DNA of 64,000 nucleotides from Plectranthus barbatus (GCA_026898455.1 JAPKLW010000019.1:1260051-1324050); one strand, 5' to 3'. Counted from the stretch's first letter, positions 1 through 11,800 are shown. Notes: generated by a model not told the origin, from the sequence alone. Numbers and translations: made by a program.

Positions 1-69
1 TGCGGAAGGATGGGACACTACTCGTCACAGTGTCTCCAGGGCAACAACTGGCAATATTTTCAAAACTAG
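1..69 (+). CDS. C-terminal tail of a zinc-knuckle protein (5' part outside window)
   Basis: Frame 1 is open from the first base to the TAG at 67-69. It reads CGRMGHYSSQC followed by eleven further residues, which fits the last three ligands of a CCHC zinc knuckle (C-x4-H-x4-C); the first cysteine would lie upstream. Such tails occur in retroelement gag proteins, Mutator-type transposases and some host RNA-binding proteins. The sequence does not decide between them. There are no downstream protease motifs, which argues mildly against a Copia gag. Confidence 0.4.
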   Translation, partial: CGRMGHYSSQCLQGNNWQYFQN

Positions 70-351
70 CGCCAAGGAAACACTCAATTGCGCGCACTAC
101 AAGACCGACAACAGTTAGAGACTTCCTTTTGTAATAGTTAGAGACTGAAGTATGTATCTTCAAATAAATACTCTAACATTCTAATGCTAAAATCATTATC
201 TTTTGTTAGACTTTTAAATATTGTGAAACTTGATAAATCTCGTTATTCATTTCTTGAGAAGCCAAGATCCCTTCTCGAGGAGGCACCTTTGTTATCTTTG
301 AAATACTTGGGATATGTGTTATGATTTATATCATGAATTGCTTGATCATTT
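70..351 (+). other. Possible 3' untranslated/flanking sequence
   Basis: AT-rich non-coding stretch after the zinc-knuckle tail. An AATAAA at 163-168 could be a polyadenylation signal for it. The stretch ends where the CopA LTR starts; its last bases, cattt (347-351), would be the target site, but the matching copy was not found. Confidence 0.3.
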
Positions 352-1717
352 TGTTGGGACTATATTGTAAAGGCATGTACGATTAAGTTTGTTTGTTTGA
401 TTTGCTAGCATTCATAAATGTGTTACATCAACATAATCTCTATCTGATATAACAAACATACGATACGAACTATAATATCCTGTTATCTCGCCTATAGAGA
501 TGATCATATGGTGCGTAAGAAATCACAGAAGATCATGTGAGTTATTTGACCTAGCGAGATATAAATAGTATCATGGCTCAGATAGTCCCTTGATAGGCTG
601 TCAGTTTAGGCTGTGACACATCAGTTTATGAGTGAGCTTGTCCTAGCTACTTCATGTGTCGGTACATCTTTATGTATTTATGGGATCAACAGTGAGATGT
701 GTCATTCTAATTAACATATGAATGAGTCGGATCTCTAGATACTTGTTATGATCTTAAAACTAATGAAATGCTAAGGGGCATTCACAAGTGGACCACACTT
801 TGACTTGCTATGGTGGTGAGTCTTACAAGTACTCTTATACCTGCATCTTGGGTGTGGTGGTGGTTTGTGTGTGACCTACCTATGCTGGACATGTAGGTAA
901 TCATATCCATTTCAGGATGGAGACATTCCTTGAGGAGCTCACAAGGTTCATTATGCTAAACCCTGTAGGGTGAATTATTTAATTCAAGCATAAATGAAAA
1001 TGAGAGAGTGGTACTATTCAAGAAATAAGAAATTAATTATTTGTGTTTGATTGTCATAATCAAAATTAATTAATGAAAGTTCGGAACCTTTAATATGTGG
1101 ATCATTCTGGTTTAACGCAACTTGTTCCAAATAATGTGGTAATAAAGGGGTGAGTCAGCATTGTTTTCATGTTTTAGGTAAAACAATGTGTTATTAATTA
1201 ATTAAGTTCTGGTTTGGATATGGAATTAATTAATTAGGAAGGCCCACTATATTATATTCATTAGATTCCCAGTCTGGCGCACAAACTGCTAGAGCCTATT
1301 AGGGTTTTGTTTTGCAAATCCAAACACTATATAAGCATTTATCTCGTCAGGTCATATATTGCATTATTCAATAAAGTATATTTGTATTGTACATTTATAT
1401 TTTGGTGGAACTAGGTAGCATATCCTCTGCATATTTCCGAGGAGCAAGGGAACAAGTCCAAATATCAGATCTGTTGGAACACTACAGCTTTGATGAAAAT
1501 CCCCACATCTAGAATCCATTGCCATCGATCCAGATATGAAAATCACAAGCGGAGTTTAGGTATTCCAAAAATCCATCTTCACAATTAAATATTAGGAGCA
1601 TGCATAAGGTTCGCCAAGTTTATTCATTATGATTTATTTTGATACCGTAAGAACGATCCAAACGGATAAATCAATAAAAGACAATTCTCGTTGTCAGTTG
1701 TAGATTCAGTTCCTAGA
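352..1717 (+). repeat. 5' LTR of Copia element CopA-1
   Basis: Starts TGTTGGGAC and ends TTCCTAGA (the expected terminal CA is altered to GA), two bases before the primer site. It shares its whole internal order with the LTRs at 15835, 25065 and 29540 and, on the minus strand, 42031: a block near 481-560 resembling gacgatcatac with gatataaatag, a block ending in taattaattaa, then gcccattagggtttt and a TATA box (tatataa, about 1328) followed by the presumed R-U5 part. Length 1366 bp. Pol II transcription would start just after 1330. Confidence 0.85.
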
Positions 1718-1719
1718 AT

Positions 1720-1732
1720 TGGTATCAGAGCC
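1720..1732 (+). other. Primer-binding site (initiator tRNA-Met type)
   Basis: TGGTATCAGAGCC lies two bases after the LTR. It is complementary to the 3' end of plant initiator tRNA-Met, the usual primer for minus-strand DNA synthesis in plant Copia elements. It fixes the LTR boundary and the plus orientation of CopA-1. Confidence 0.92.
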
Positions 1733-3214
1733 AGATTTGGTTTTTTACGCTTTGTCTTAAATAATTTATGATTGAATAAATATGTGTGTTTATATTTATT
1801 GTTGATGGATTTCAATTGTCATGGAAGATTTGTTCTCGTGACCTTCTCATTTTTGGATTTTTTTTTCACCACGAGAAAATCCGTGGTTAGATTTGATAGG
1901 AAAAATCATTGTAATAGATTTCAGATCTAATTTTTTATTTTTTATTCAAATTTGTAAAATTTGAGATTTTGACAAACAAAGAATGAAGAACACGATAGTA
2001 GTTCAGTTTCAGTCCAGCACTCAGCAGTAGGTGGCGGCACCTGGCGACAGCGCTGTGGAAACCTAGTTCCATCGCGCGGCAGGGCCGCGCTCAGTTTTGT
2101 TAGGCACTTGCATGGGTGTTTCCGACAAAGTGTATAGGCCGACAAATAGTTGGCTGCATGCGCAAGTACGTGGTTGTGGTCATGTTGCGATCGGCGGTTC
2201 ACATGGCGAAGTAAGTCAGTGGTGGTCGCGAGCGGTCTACAGGGCCGTACACATTTGCACGCGGTGGTGGTAATACAATGCAGAAGGCTGCATTTTTTTT
2301 CCTGTCTCGCGCAATTTCCTAGAACCATGACAGTCAACCATTGCTCGGACGGTGCAGGAAGAAGTCGTGGGTTGTGACGTGGTGGTGGTGCGCTGTAAGG
2401 CCGCGCACGGCTGCATGCAGCAGCTGTTGCTTGCAGTGGCACTAAACGTGCCCGCAAATTTGTTTCTTCATGCACAGGAGGATGCCGACCGTGTCGCCTG
2501 CGCTTGTGATGATAACTTTTGCTAGTGGTAGCAGCGTTGAAAGCTGCGCGAGTTTTGGCAAAGGGTGCAGCCGCAGGTGGCAGCCAGAAGAGTGGAGGCC
2601 CTTAAGTGCTGAATGGTTGGCGGCTGGTGTTTGCAAAACTAGGGTTTCAAACCATAGGGTTTTCTCACTCGGGCCGAAGCTTAGGCCTGATGGCCCGGAG
2701 GCAACCTGCAGTCCTGAAAATTAGGGTTTAGTTTGTTGTTCGAGCTTGAAACCCTAATTTGAAGCCCAACTGCAGATTTTTCACAAGGCTCTTAGATTAA
2801 TCTTAAAGGGATACCGAAAGATGTAAAGGGCATGCGGTATGGGTCTAGTACGTATGCCAAATGTCCTTTTATCTTCCGGAGTTAGGATTGTGGTTACTTT
2901 AACTTAGATATTGCATGGAGTATAACTCATTTGTGATGTCCCTGCTCCAGATAGGTGAACATGGTCTTAGGATCTCCAATATTAATTTCTTTTTCCGACG
3001 GATACTTGGCATGAATAGAAATTAAAGGGCCAACTTCAGTCTGGTCGAGTGTTCGCCGTAAATATCTAATCGGGTAGTTTGCAGTAAATTAGCTTGGGCA
3101 ATTGGAGGAAGCAAATTACATTGTTTTATCTAAAGGTTCTAAGCATATTTGTTTCAATCGTTCATAGTATGTGCTTACTATAATTCACTTATTTGTTTTT
3201 TACATATTTCTATT
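1733..3214 (+). other. Long untranslated leader of CopA-1, with GC-rich island
   Basis: About 1.5 kb between primer site and gag without a plausible plus-strand gene. An AT-rich start (to about 1995) changes sharply into a GC-rich island (about 1995-2720) and back. The last part (about 2810-3215) resembles the leader of CopA-3: both have an aaggg(t)catgcggtatgg segment and a conserved stretch around tttgcag just before gag. The long open frame on the opposite strand (1942-2475) is probably a composition effect of the island. Confidence 0.6.
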
Positions 3215-4163
3215 ATTACATCGATCATTAATTCAATTGTGCAACATTCCTAGACTGATCCGAATTTTCCTGGATGGAAAAGTTACATTGTCAAACTTTT
3301 AAATTCATTTGAACATTTGTTTGTTCTTTAAACTCCCTGTCTGAGCCTACCGACCTATGCATCTTCCGACGAGGAGCGTGTACAGTATCACATGTGGATG
3401 TGGTCGAATGGCATGGCCAAACAATACATCTTGGGTGGTATGTCTAATGCATTGCATTCTCGTTATAGTGTTGTATGGCTTGCGCATAATATTATGCGAT
3501 GTCTTGACATAGCATATGGCGGGCTCAATGTACATGCTAGATCCAGTCTTATAAAACGCATTGTAAGACAGAAAATGTGTCAGGGTTGTTCAGTGCGTAA
3601 AGCTCTTGAATCATTCATCCAGCTCATCGATGATTACACATTAGTAGATGGTCAAATTGACAATGATGTCAAAATTGACTTGATACTCAACACGCTGCCG
3701 AAGTCATTTGATGACTTCAGATTTTTTGTTGAGAAAAACTAGAGTGAGTATACTGTTCACATTCTACTCAAGGATCTTCTGTCAGTAGAAGCTTCTTCAA
3801 TCTTTTCTGTGAGTCGTTCTGATTTGCTTTCGATTCAGAAGAGTGATGTCAAAGAAAAGAGGAATGAAAGAAGCAGTGGGAGCAATCTTGCATTATCAAG
3901 TCTTTTTCGGATCTCTTGCTAAAAGTTCTTCTAAGTCATGTCATAGTGACATCAAGAAGAAGAATGGTAATCGAGAGAGGAAGAAAGGAAAGAAAGAAAG
4001 CAAGAAAGACAAATGTTTCAAGTGTGGCAAGAAGATACACTGGAAAGTAAATTGCCCAAGTTTGGTACTTGAGGGACAAGCTACGTCATCTTTTGCATTA
4101 GTTGTTGAAAAATCTTTAGTATCAGTTTTCTACTCTTTAGTGGGTAGTTCTTACCGAGGTTAG
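3215..4163 (+). pseudogene. CopA-1 gag remnant with zinc knuckle
   Basis: Gag forms the particle that packages Copia RNA. Two open frames remain: 3392-3742 and 3843-4163. The first contains DVKIDLILNTLPKSFDDF, aligned with DTEAKVDIILNSLPKSFEIF of CopA-3 and the minus-strand copy at 50648-51259. The second has a zinc knuckle, CFKCGKKIHWKVNC (around 4015-4057), after a Lys-rich stretch. The N-terminal part before 3392 is recognisable in another frame (a PNFPGWK segment near 3270), so frameshifts separate the pieces. No start codon equivalent to the ATG at 21169 is preserved. The protein is broken. Confidence 0.8.
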
Positions 4164-4855
4164 TAATCATGTTTGCTACACTTTGCACGGGATCAAGCTT
4201 AAGGCTTGAAGATGGCAGGATTACAATCTCCAAGACTGATGTTGGAAGTAGCTACTTCAGCTGATGGAGATTTTAATATATGTTTATGATAAACAATGAT
4301 TTAATTTTAAAGAGATGTTTTCTATAGAACTCATTTCCATTTATGTTTCTATGGATTATCAATTATTTTTGATAGAATTATTCTATCATGTTAAATAACA
4401 TTATTTTCCATTATGATTAAATGGATGTTTTCTCTTCAGTACTTGTTTACATAAACCAATAGTGATTTTTGGTATATTAGGGAATCTTTCTAGAGATGAG
4501 ATTACATTGGTCTTAGTAGTTTTAAGCAATTCATGGAATTATGGATTTTATCCAGGTATTACTAAGAATAGTACTTATAAATACTACTTAGAGGTAAACG
4601 ATGATAATCAGGCCTTTTAATAGGCGTTTGAATCTCTAGAAGTTAATTTTTGTTTGGTCTGTATTGAGTCTACTTCTACAGTTGCCTTAAATAGGCATTG
4701 GTACTGTAATCACTTAAGATATGAATATGTTTATCAAATGCACTACAAGTCATAGTCTCTTTTTTTAATCAAGATCATTTAGGACTAAGGTAGAGAAAAA
4801 GTTAAACAAGACCGTAAAGACATTATGGTTCATTCACAATGGTGTGTATCGCAAG
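4164..4855 (+). pseudogene. CopA-1 protease/integrase remnant, heavily decayed
   Basis: No open frame remains, but the DNA aligns along its length with 14415-15190: shared landmarks include the tgggtagt start, ctccaagactg, gtacttgtttacataaacca and a final aagttaaacaa(ga)ccgtaaa. In CopA-4 this interval encodes protease, the integrase zinc-binding region and the start of the integrase core; a VEKKLNKTVKTL-like integrase segment is legible near 4790-4830. It stops abruptly near 4855 at a minus-strand Gypsy fragment. Confidence 0.65.
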
Positions 4856-5117
4856 TGATACATCAATTCTCTCCGCATTCACTACTCTTGGATTCTCCAC
4901 TTTAGCTTCCACTTCGAACAACCGAGCTTTGGACCTCGTGATCTTCAACACCTTCAAAGATCCATATGATCCAATTAAAAACCAACAACTTACCTATCAA
5001 CCAACAAAAAAAATCAACCAAACAAACAAAATAGCAAACACCTAGACTACAAGCTTCACATTTTCTCCAATATCTAGCAACCTACTCAACCAAGTCCCCG
5101 GGAACGACGCCAAAACT
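4856..5117 (-). other. 5' internal end of a minus-strand Tat/Athila-like Gypsy element, with primer site
   Basis: On the minus strand, TTTTGGCGTCGTTCCCGGGG follows an LTR end. This is a slightly mutated form of the TGGCGCCGTTGCCGGGG primer site typical of Athila/Tat elements (tRNA-Asp type). The primer core lies at 5096-5112 on the plus strand. The remaining about 240 bp to 4856 would be the start of the internal region; no gag can be read in it. Confidence 0.6.
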
Positions 5118-6615
5118 TGATCACACCAAAAAACTCAACTAAAAAGACCAATTGAATCCCTAGTGTAATACAAGAATAAATGTATCAATTTGGTTCTTGC
5201 TCTATTCGCCCACTAGAGTACCAAATACTTTTGTGAATACTTATATCTAGGTTGAACAATCATTGAGTATTCCTTCTAACTAAGAAATGAAATTAAACTA
5301 ACTACTAGCAACAATTACCAAACTTTAATCTAAACTTGCATTCATCATGATTTTCACATTACAAAACACACCTCAAACTCTTCCACAATTGGTAGAAACA
5401 AGAACAAATCAAAGTTCACAATATAGAGAAAGTAGGATGTTGAATAAAACTAAGTAGTGAGCAATTTTGGTTAATTGAATGTTGAAAACACAATTTAGTC
5501 TTTCTATTGATGGTCAATCACACAAAAATGATTAATCCCCTTTTTACCAGCGAACTAATCGTAGATGCACTAGAATTATTGAATCGTTACGTTGTCAAAT
5601 TCTACTACAGTCCCAAAGGCTCGTGAATTCTCAACCTATATTCTACCTCCGCACAGGGATTCGATCGAGACATACATAAGAACACACTATTCATGACTTT
5701 TAACACGCGTATTTGGCTGCAATCTCTATGTCAAGTATCAAGTAAGTGACTCTTATCTACATTACTTGAATAGAAACAAGATCTAGCATGTGTTAATCAT
5801 ATAGAGAGAGGTAAACAATCAATTCATCAACCAAAACTATCCACTACTTTGTTCAATCTAACATCCACGAGAGTTTAGCCAAACATACCTATTAATTGGC
5901 TCAAATGAAAGCAAATACAAAACTTAGCCATTACAAAAGAGAGGTAAATAAGAGATTTTCTCCAATTGACCTTATTTAATCTTGATCTCCACTCTAGATC
6001 TTTATTCCTTCATCAATTTGATTGGATTTTCCTTTTAAGCTCTTCAATTGATGTTTAAAACGGATGGGAGGTTTAATTTGAGTGAGTAATCGTCAATTCT
6101 CTGCCAAATAATTTGCATTTTCCCCCCTTGTATTTTAAGTTAGCAGCCACAGAGATCGCCCCAGTTGAGATCGTCTTGACAGGGATAATTTAACCTAAAA
6201 AATTGCTAAAACAGCTCGATTGGGATCGCCCGGGATTGATTTGGATCAACAGATATTTGGTTCTGTAGAGCAGATACTGGCCGATCTCTGCAGAGTAGTG
6301 TCGATACCTGCTTTACAGAGGCAAATACCAACCTCTCCCAAATGGGTCTCGATCCATATGGACCTCTGAATCCCCCAGTTGCACCTCTACTTCATCCTGG
6401 TCATTATTTCAAACACTAGAACCTCGTCTGGGTCGGTATTTCACCAAAAATTGGCCAAATTTGATGAAATATGCTTCATTCTATCCCTACACAACACAAA
6501 CACCACAACACAAAAACAAGACAAAAACAAATGAAAAACATATGATATGGGTGTAAAATGAACATTAACAATCATGCACACACATTGAATAATAGGTCAT
6601 TTTACACACGTATCA
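5118..6615 (-). repeat. Minus-strand Gypsy (Tat/Athila-like) LTR
   Basis: On the minus strand the LTR starts TGATACGTGTGTAAA (at 6615) and ends GGTGTGATCA (at 5118); length 1498 bp. Left of it lies the primer site and right of it a polypurine tract, so both flanks look internal. No protein is encoded. The short plus-strand open frames here are accidental. Confidence 0.75.
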
Positions 6616-6791
6616 TAATCCCCCAAACTTGAACCTTTGATTGCCCTCAATCAAAACAAAGCAAAGAAATCAATCCACCTAGTGCAATCCCTCATAGCTC
6701 ATCATATCAATCTTAGCATTCCTCAATCAAACGAGATTATCACCTAAATTAGTGCAACGGTCAATGCAAGAATCTCAAACCTCTCAATCGA
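6616..6791 (-). other. Polypurine tract and 3' internal end of the minus-strand Gypsy element
   Basis: The minus strand reads GTTCAAGTTTGGGGGATTA directly before the LTR start at 6615, the usual form of the Athila/Tat polypurine tract that primes plus-strand DNA. The following about 150 bp up to 6791 (rich in aatc/ctcaatc) is non-coding and breaks off where a plus-strand integrase fragment begins. Confidence 0.6.
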
Positions 6792-8167
6792 AATGTGGTG
6801 GATGATGCATTGTCTAGGAGGTATGTTTTAATCTCTACTTTAGATGCTAAATTAATTGGCTTTTGAGTGCATTAAGAGTTTGTATGCTTCTGATGATGAT
6901 TTGGTGATGTATATGATGCATGTGAGTCATCTTCTAGTGGTGAATACTTTAGACGGGATGGATTCTTGTTCAGGAAAAATAAGTTGTGCATTCCTAGGTG
7001 TTCTCTATGTGAATTTTTGTTGTTAGAGTCAAATGGTGGTGGTTTAATGGGACACTTTCATATTGCTAAGGCTTTGGTTGTGTTGCATGAGCATTTCTTT
7101 TTTCTTTGTATGAAACGAGTTGTAGAGAATATATGTGGTAGATGCATTACTTGCAAACATGCTAAGTCTAGGTCAAGCTCTCATGGATTGTATACCCCAT
7201 TGCCTATCCCTACTGCATCTTGGGTGGATATTTCTATGGATTTTGTATTAGGTCTTGCACGTACTAGACATGGTAGTGATTCTATTTTTGTGGTTGTAGA
7301 TAGGTTTCTAAGATGGCACATTTGATTCCTTGTGATAAATTTGATGATGCATCTCATGTTGTTGAATTATTCTTTAGAGAAGTTGTGAGATTGCATGGCA
7401 TTCCTAGGTCCACTGTTTCTTATAGGGATTCTAAGTTCTGGAGCTACTTTTGGAAGATTTTGTGGTGTAAGTTAGGAACTAAGTTGTTGTTTTGTACTAC
7501 TTGTCATCCACAAACTGAGATAGTGAATAGGAATTTGTCTACATTGTTGAGGGTTTTGCTTAAGAAAATTATTAATTCTTGGGATGAATGTTTGCCTCGT
7601 GTTGAGTTTTCTTATAATCATGTTGTTCATTCTACTACTCAATTCTCACCTTTTGAGATTGTGTTTGGTTTTAATCATTAGACTTCATTGGATTTATCTC
7701 CATTACCTGTGCAAGAGTTTACTAACCTTGATGGGCATAAAAGAGTTGATTTTGTGAAGCAGATTCATGAGAAGGCAAGGAAGAACATAGGGCGCTGTTC
7801 TTAGCAGTATGTCAAGCAAGCAAATAAAGGGCTTAGGAAGGTGTTATTTGAGCCTGGAATTTGTGTATAGCTGTATAAGCAAAATGAGAGGTTTCCTTTG
7901 TAGTGAAGATCGAAGTTGTTACCTCGTGGAGATTGTCACTTCAAAGTATTGGACAAAGTGAATGATAGTGCATACAAATTGGACTTACCAGGTGAGTATG
8001 ACGTTAGTGCTACATTTAACGTTGCAAATTTTAGTACTTTTGATGTAGGTTACAGCTTGGATTTGAGGACAAATCCTCTTGAAGAGGAGGAGAATTATGG
8101 AGCCCAAGGAGCAACTTTGAGAGACGGTCTAATCAACATTCTGAATAAATTGATGTTAGTTGAATAA
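6792..8167 (+). pseudogene. Ty3/Gypsy chromovirus pol 3' part: RNase H end and integrase
   Basis: Integrase would insert element DNA into the genome. In order: the RNase H end motif VVDDALSRR (6795 on); the zinc-binding region with GGGLMGHF and CGRCITCK (7134-7157); the core starting WVDISMDFVLGL; PTSTV-type strand with SYRDSKF (about 7418); PQTEIVNRN with FSPFEIVFGF to 7680; and a C-terminal module LPRGDCHFKVLDKVNDSAYKLDLPGEY (7916 on) typical of Reina-like chromoviruses. Damage: frameshift at 7313-7325, stops at 7679, 7802 and 7868, loss of a few residues in the usual PQTDGQTE motif, and Tyr replacing the second catalytic Asp (codon 7421-7423). Reverse transcriptase and gag are missing upstream. 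Confidence 0.85.
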
Positions 8168-8600
8168 TTAAATGAAGGCCCAAGAATTATTTATTTGATT
8201 ATGAGTAGTGATTAGGTTTAGTATAATTTTACTTAGTTACTTTATGGCCATCATGTTAGGCATTTATATTCGTTTGAGGTTAGGATTTAATTTCTTTACT
8301 AGATTAGGATTCGAGTTACCAATATATAGGCATTCTTATGGAACAATTTATTCAATTTTCAGTTTTAACAAAATGAGTAAGGTTTTTCCTTAAAATCTGC
8401 AGGCTTGAGCTTCTAGGGTACATCCATAGAATTCAATTTGACTTATCAATCGGACATCCACATCTGCTTGTGGTATCTTCATTTTATCCATCGTTGTTGG
8501 ACCGTAGGAGATCTAATCTGGACTATGGTACTTTAAGGTTTTCAAATCTAAAGGTGTTAGACCTTTCCATCATATCAGTTTAATTAAGTTTAATATTCTT
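8168..8600 (+). repeat. Probable 3' LTR of the chromovirus element (limits uncertain)
   Basis: The pol frame ends at 8165-8167 after an Asn-Leu/Glu-rich tail, and the sequence that follows has the LTR features expected for a small chromovirus LTR: a possible TG start around 8152, a TATA-like aatatatagg at 8321-8330 and gagcttctagggtacatcc near 8408. The 3' boundary was not found; no second copy exists in the window to compare. Confidence 0.4.
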
Positions 8601-9903
8601 AGGATTAGATCAATTAAATAGGTCAATTAAATAGGATAATTAGTATAATTTAGGTTAATTAGTTGATGTGTCTTAACTTTTTCCATTTGGTGGTGTTTAG
8701 TCTAATTTATGAGTTTTTGCAAAGAATTGTTTAACTGTTGCCACAGGTTGTGTTATGCTGAAGCTTAGGAAAAGCATGTCGAGAGGAAGTGTAGTTGTAA
8801 CATGGGAACCGCATGGAATATCTCCTGAAAAAGCAATTTGGAGACCACTTGCAGACAAGATCTTCATACTTTTCAGATTGTCTCTCAAAAGCTGGACAAA
8901 TGTCAACCGTGTGAGCCAACAGAGCTAGAAGGCAGGATGAAGGCCATGTGTAGTGTAGAGATGGAGCTGAACTGAAAAGGGGAAGATATTTTGGCAAGAG
9001 AGAGAGAATAGAACACGGACGAACACATTTTGGAAGAGAGGAGGCGTGTAAGATAAGGAAGGAGTTCGTGCAAAGTTGGAGTTGAAATTGTGGAGTGGAG
9101 GATTTGTCTTATTTTATTCTTGATTTAAACAAGTATTTTGTGCTAGAGAATGGTTAGGGTGATGAACGTGATGATCATTTCCAATTTTCTATTTTCAAAC
9201 ATGAGCTAAACTCTTTATGCTTAGGTTGTTGACTAGTTTATTTACTTGAATATATTCTAGAGTCTGTTCTTGCCTCAAATCTGATGTTTGATTATGGTTT
9301 TGGTATTTTGATTCCTTGAACACGACAGTGGGAAGGAATATCTCACCTTGTGAGACCGAAAGGAGATCTAGGCCTTGGAGATCATAATCAACCTTGATCC
9401 TTGTGTAGACATAGAAAGAACTTAAGGCTTGTAAGAACCACGGCTCTGTTTGTTTCATTTAAACACTAATTCTTGCATAGACATGTGAAGATTAATGAGA
9501 AGATACCAATCTAGTATTGTGAAAATAAGCTAGGCATTTCAGAGAGGTTCCAAGACCCAGAGGCAATGGTTGAACTATGCTATAGCATATAGGAGAGTGA
9601 ATAAACAAAAGTTGACAACCTAAGCATATTTTACCATACTGTCAAACCATATTTCTGAAGTGTTTATGATTATAATTTGGGAAGAGCACTTGTTAATTAT
9701 CTAAGCTTTAATTGGAGTTAATATTTTACGCATTTCTGCAATTTTAAGTTTAGAAACACATCAAAGCCTTATTTGCAAACATTATTACGTGCATGGCTTA
9801 CTTTCACTCCCTAGGATACGATAGCTGGACGTTGATCTGTACTACTTGTTGAGACTGTGTGCACTTGCGTATTAGATTTTAACACATCATAGCAATACAC
9901 AAC
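8601..9903 (+). repeat. Probable 5' LTR of an Athila-like element (5' limit uncertain)
   Basis: The right end is fixed by the primer site at 9911: the LTR probably ends in ...acacaaca at 9903. A gtgagaccgaaaggagat segment near 9350 resembles segments in the Athila-like LTRs at 14045 and 62660. The left end is not determined. This LTR does not align well with the one that closes the element at 13046-14400. The open frames on the minus strand have no recognisable content. Confidence 0.45.
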
Positions 9904-9910
9904 AAGTTTT

Positions 9911-9927
9911 TGGCGCCATTGCCGGGG
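9911..9927 (+). other. Primer-binding site, Athila/Tat type
   Basis: TGGCGCCATTGCCGGGG, one mismatch from the tRNA-Asp-type primer site common in Athila and Tat elements. It marks the start of the internal region that carries the gag at 10137. Confidence 0.85.
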
Positions 9928-10136
9928 TGTGATTGATATTAAGTCTGAATGTTATAATATTGTTTGTTTTTACATGCATATTTAGCTGATTGAAGCTGCT
10001 GGAAACTAAACATTTTCTGTAATTGTAGGGATGCTAACTAAGTACGATTAAGGAAGTTAAGAGAGTACTATTTCCATTTGATCCAGAAATTGAGAGAACA
10101 TTTAGAAAGAATCGAAGAAAACAGAAAATTAAGAAA

Positions 10137-11800
10137 ATGGCTGAGGGTAATCCACCAGGTGGAGGACATGGAGAATGAATTCCAGAGAATGTGGTAGCTT
10201 TAGATGATGACAGAAACAAAGTTATAAGGCAATAAGTAGCTCCAACACTGAATGAGTTTGATCGAGGAGAAATTAGACCGGATGTGGAGGCCCAACATTT
10301 CGAACTGAAGCCTGTTATGTTTCAAATGCTACAGAGCTTGGGACGGTTTGGGGGAATGACTACATAGGATCCTCACTTACATTTGAGGTCCTTTCTAGAG
10401 GTCTGTGATAACTTCAAGTTACAAGCAGTAACTATAGAATCTTTGAGGATAAGATTATTTCCCTTCTCCTTAAGGGACAGTGCTAAAACATGGTTGACTA
10501 ATATGCCACCAGGGTCTGTTACAACATGGAACAAGCTAGCTGAGACATTCTTGATGAAGTACTTCCCTTCAACTAGAAATGCAAGATGTAGAAGCACTAT
10601 CATGTCTTTCAGGCGGGAGGATGAATCTGTTAGTGAGGCTCTGGGAAAGGTTTAAAGAGCTTTTTAGAAGATGTCCTAACCATAGGATACCTTATGGTAT
10701 TCAAATTGAGACTTTTTATGATGGTTTGAGTGGAAATTCAAGGTTTGTTGTGGATGCATCTGTTGTGGGAGCACTGTTGGATAAGACATATAATGAAGCT
10801 TGTGAGATTTTGGATAAAATTGCTGCAAACAATTATTATTGGTCAAATTCAAGAGCTGTAGCAATTTCAACTCCAAAGGTAGTTTGAATTCTGGAGAAAG
10901 ATCCCCTCACTGCTTTGACGACACAAATGGAGGCTTTGGGACCAACCATGAAGAACATAGAAAAGAACACCAGCCAAACCTTGGTCTCTGCAGTACCTTT
11001 AGAGTCTGCAATGACATTGAGTTGTATTTATTTCGGGGAAGGGCACCAATTTGAGGATTGTCCATCGAATCCTGCGTCAGTTTGTTATATGGGGAACATG
11101 AATAAACATCATCAGAGCAATAACCCATATTCAAACACTTACAACATTGGATGGAGGAATCATTCAAATTTCTCTTCGTCTGGACAGGGAAATCATAATG
11201 CTACAGCAAGGGAGCAACATTACAATAAGGGAGGCTATAATCAGCTATCAAATAATCAACAACAGAGCTTGGAGGCACCACCTCCTAACACAAGAGAAAT
11301 CTATGGAGGATATGATGGAGGAGTTTATGACACAAAATGAGGTCTTATTCAAAGTAAGACTTCTTCATTGAGGAATTTAGAGGTGCAGATGGGACAGTTG
11401 GCTAATGAGCTGAGAAACAGACCGCAAGGCACATTGCCTAGCAATGCTGAAAACCCAATCGGAAGAAAAGAATAATGCAAGGTTATTACATTAAGAAATG
11501 GAAAACAATTTGAGGAAATAAAAGCTATACTTCTGGAAGTTGGAGAAGGATCTTCTTCAGGAACTGCTGCAAGTAAAGAACATCCATTAAAGAAAAAACT
11601 AGTAGAGAATGAAGAGGTGTTCCCTGAAACAAGGATGGAAAAAAAATCCTGTGGAGAAGGTTGTGGAAAATTTAGAGGGAAATGCAACCAAAACCAAGAG
11701 GAAATATGGTTTGGATGAGTATGATTATGTACCACCTCCACCATATCCAGTCAGATTAAAAAAACCAAAAAGAAGAGGAGCAGTTCAAGAAATTTCTGGA
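10137..11800 (+). pseudogene. Athila-like Gypsy gag, frameshifted
   Basis: Capsid protein of an Athila-like element. The likely start is the ATG at 10137 (MAEGNPPGGG). The same frame carries the retrotransposon gag domain: FKLQAVTIESLRIRLFPFSL, DSAKTWL and FLMKYFPSTR (10383-10655). After a frameshift near 10625 it continues in frame 10579-10887 (LWERFKELFRRCPNH, FYDGLS), a stop, then 10915-11340 with the variant zinc knuckle CIYFGEGHQFEDCPSNP, where Phe replaces the second Cys. Without change of frame it goes on after a stop into MGQLANELRNRPQGTLPS, a block characteristic of Athila gag, and VITLRNGKQ (to about 11510). Stops at 10179, 10237, 10885, 11338 and 11473 and the frameshift exclude a functional product. 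Confidence 0.85.

Noticed and set aside
1942..2475. 177-codon open frame on the minus strand in the CopA-1 leader
   Set aside because: It lies in the GC-rich island, has low-complexity Cys/His/Arg/Pro content and no motif, and runs against the direction of the element. GC-rich sequence gives few stops by chance.
3392..3742. Considered as a separate host gene
   Set aside because: Its ILNTLPKSF-type region matches gag of the related elements at 21470 and 50648, and LTR and primer site lie upstream.
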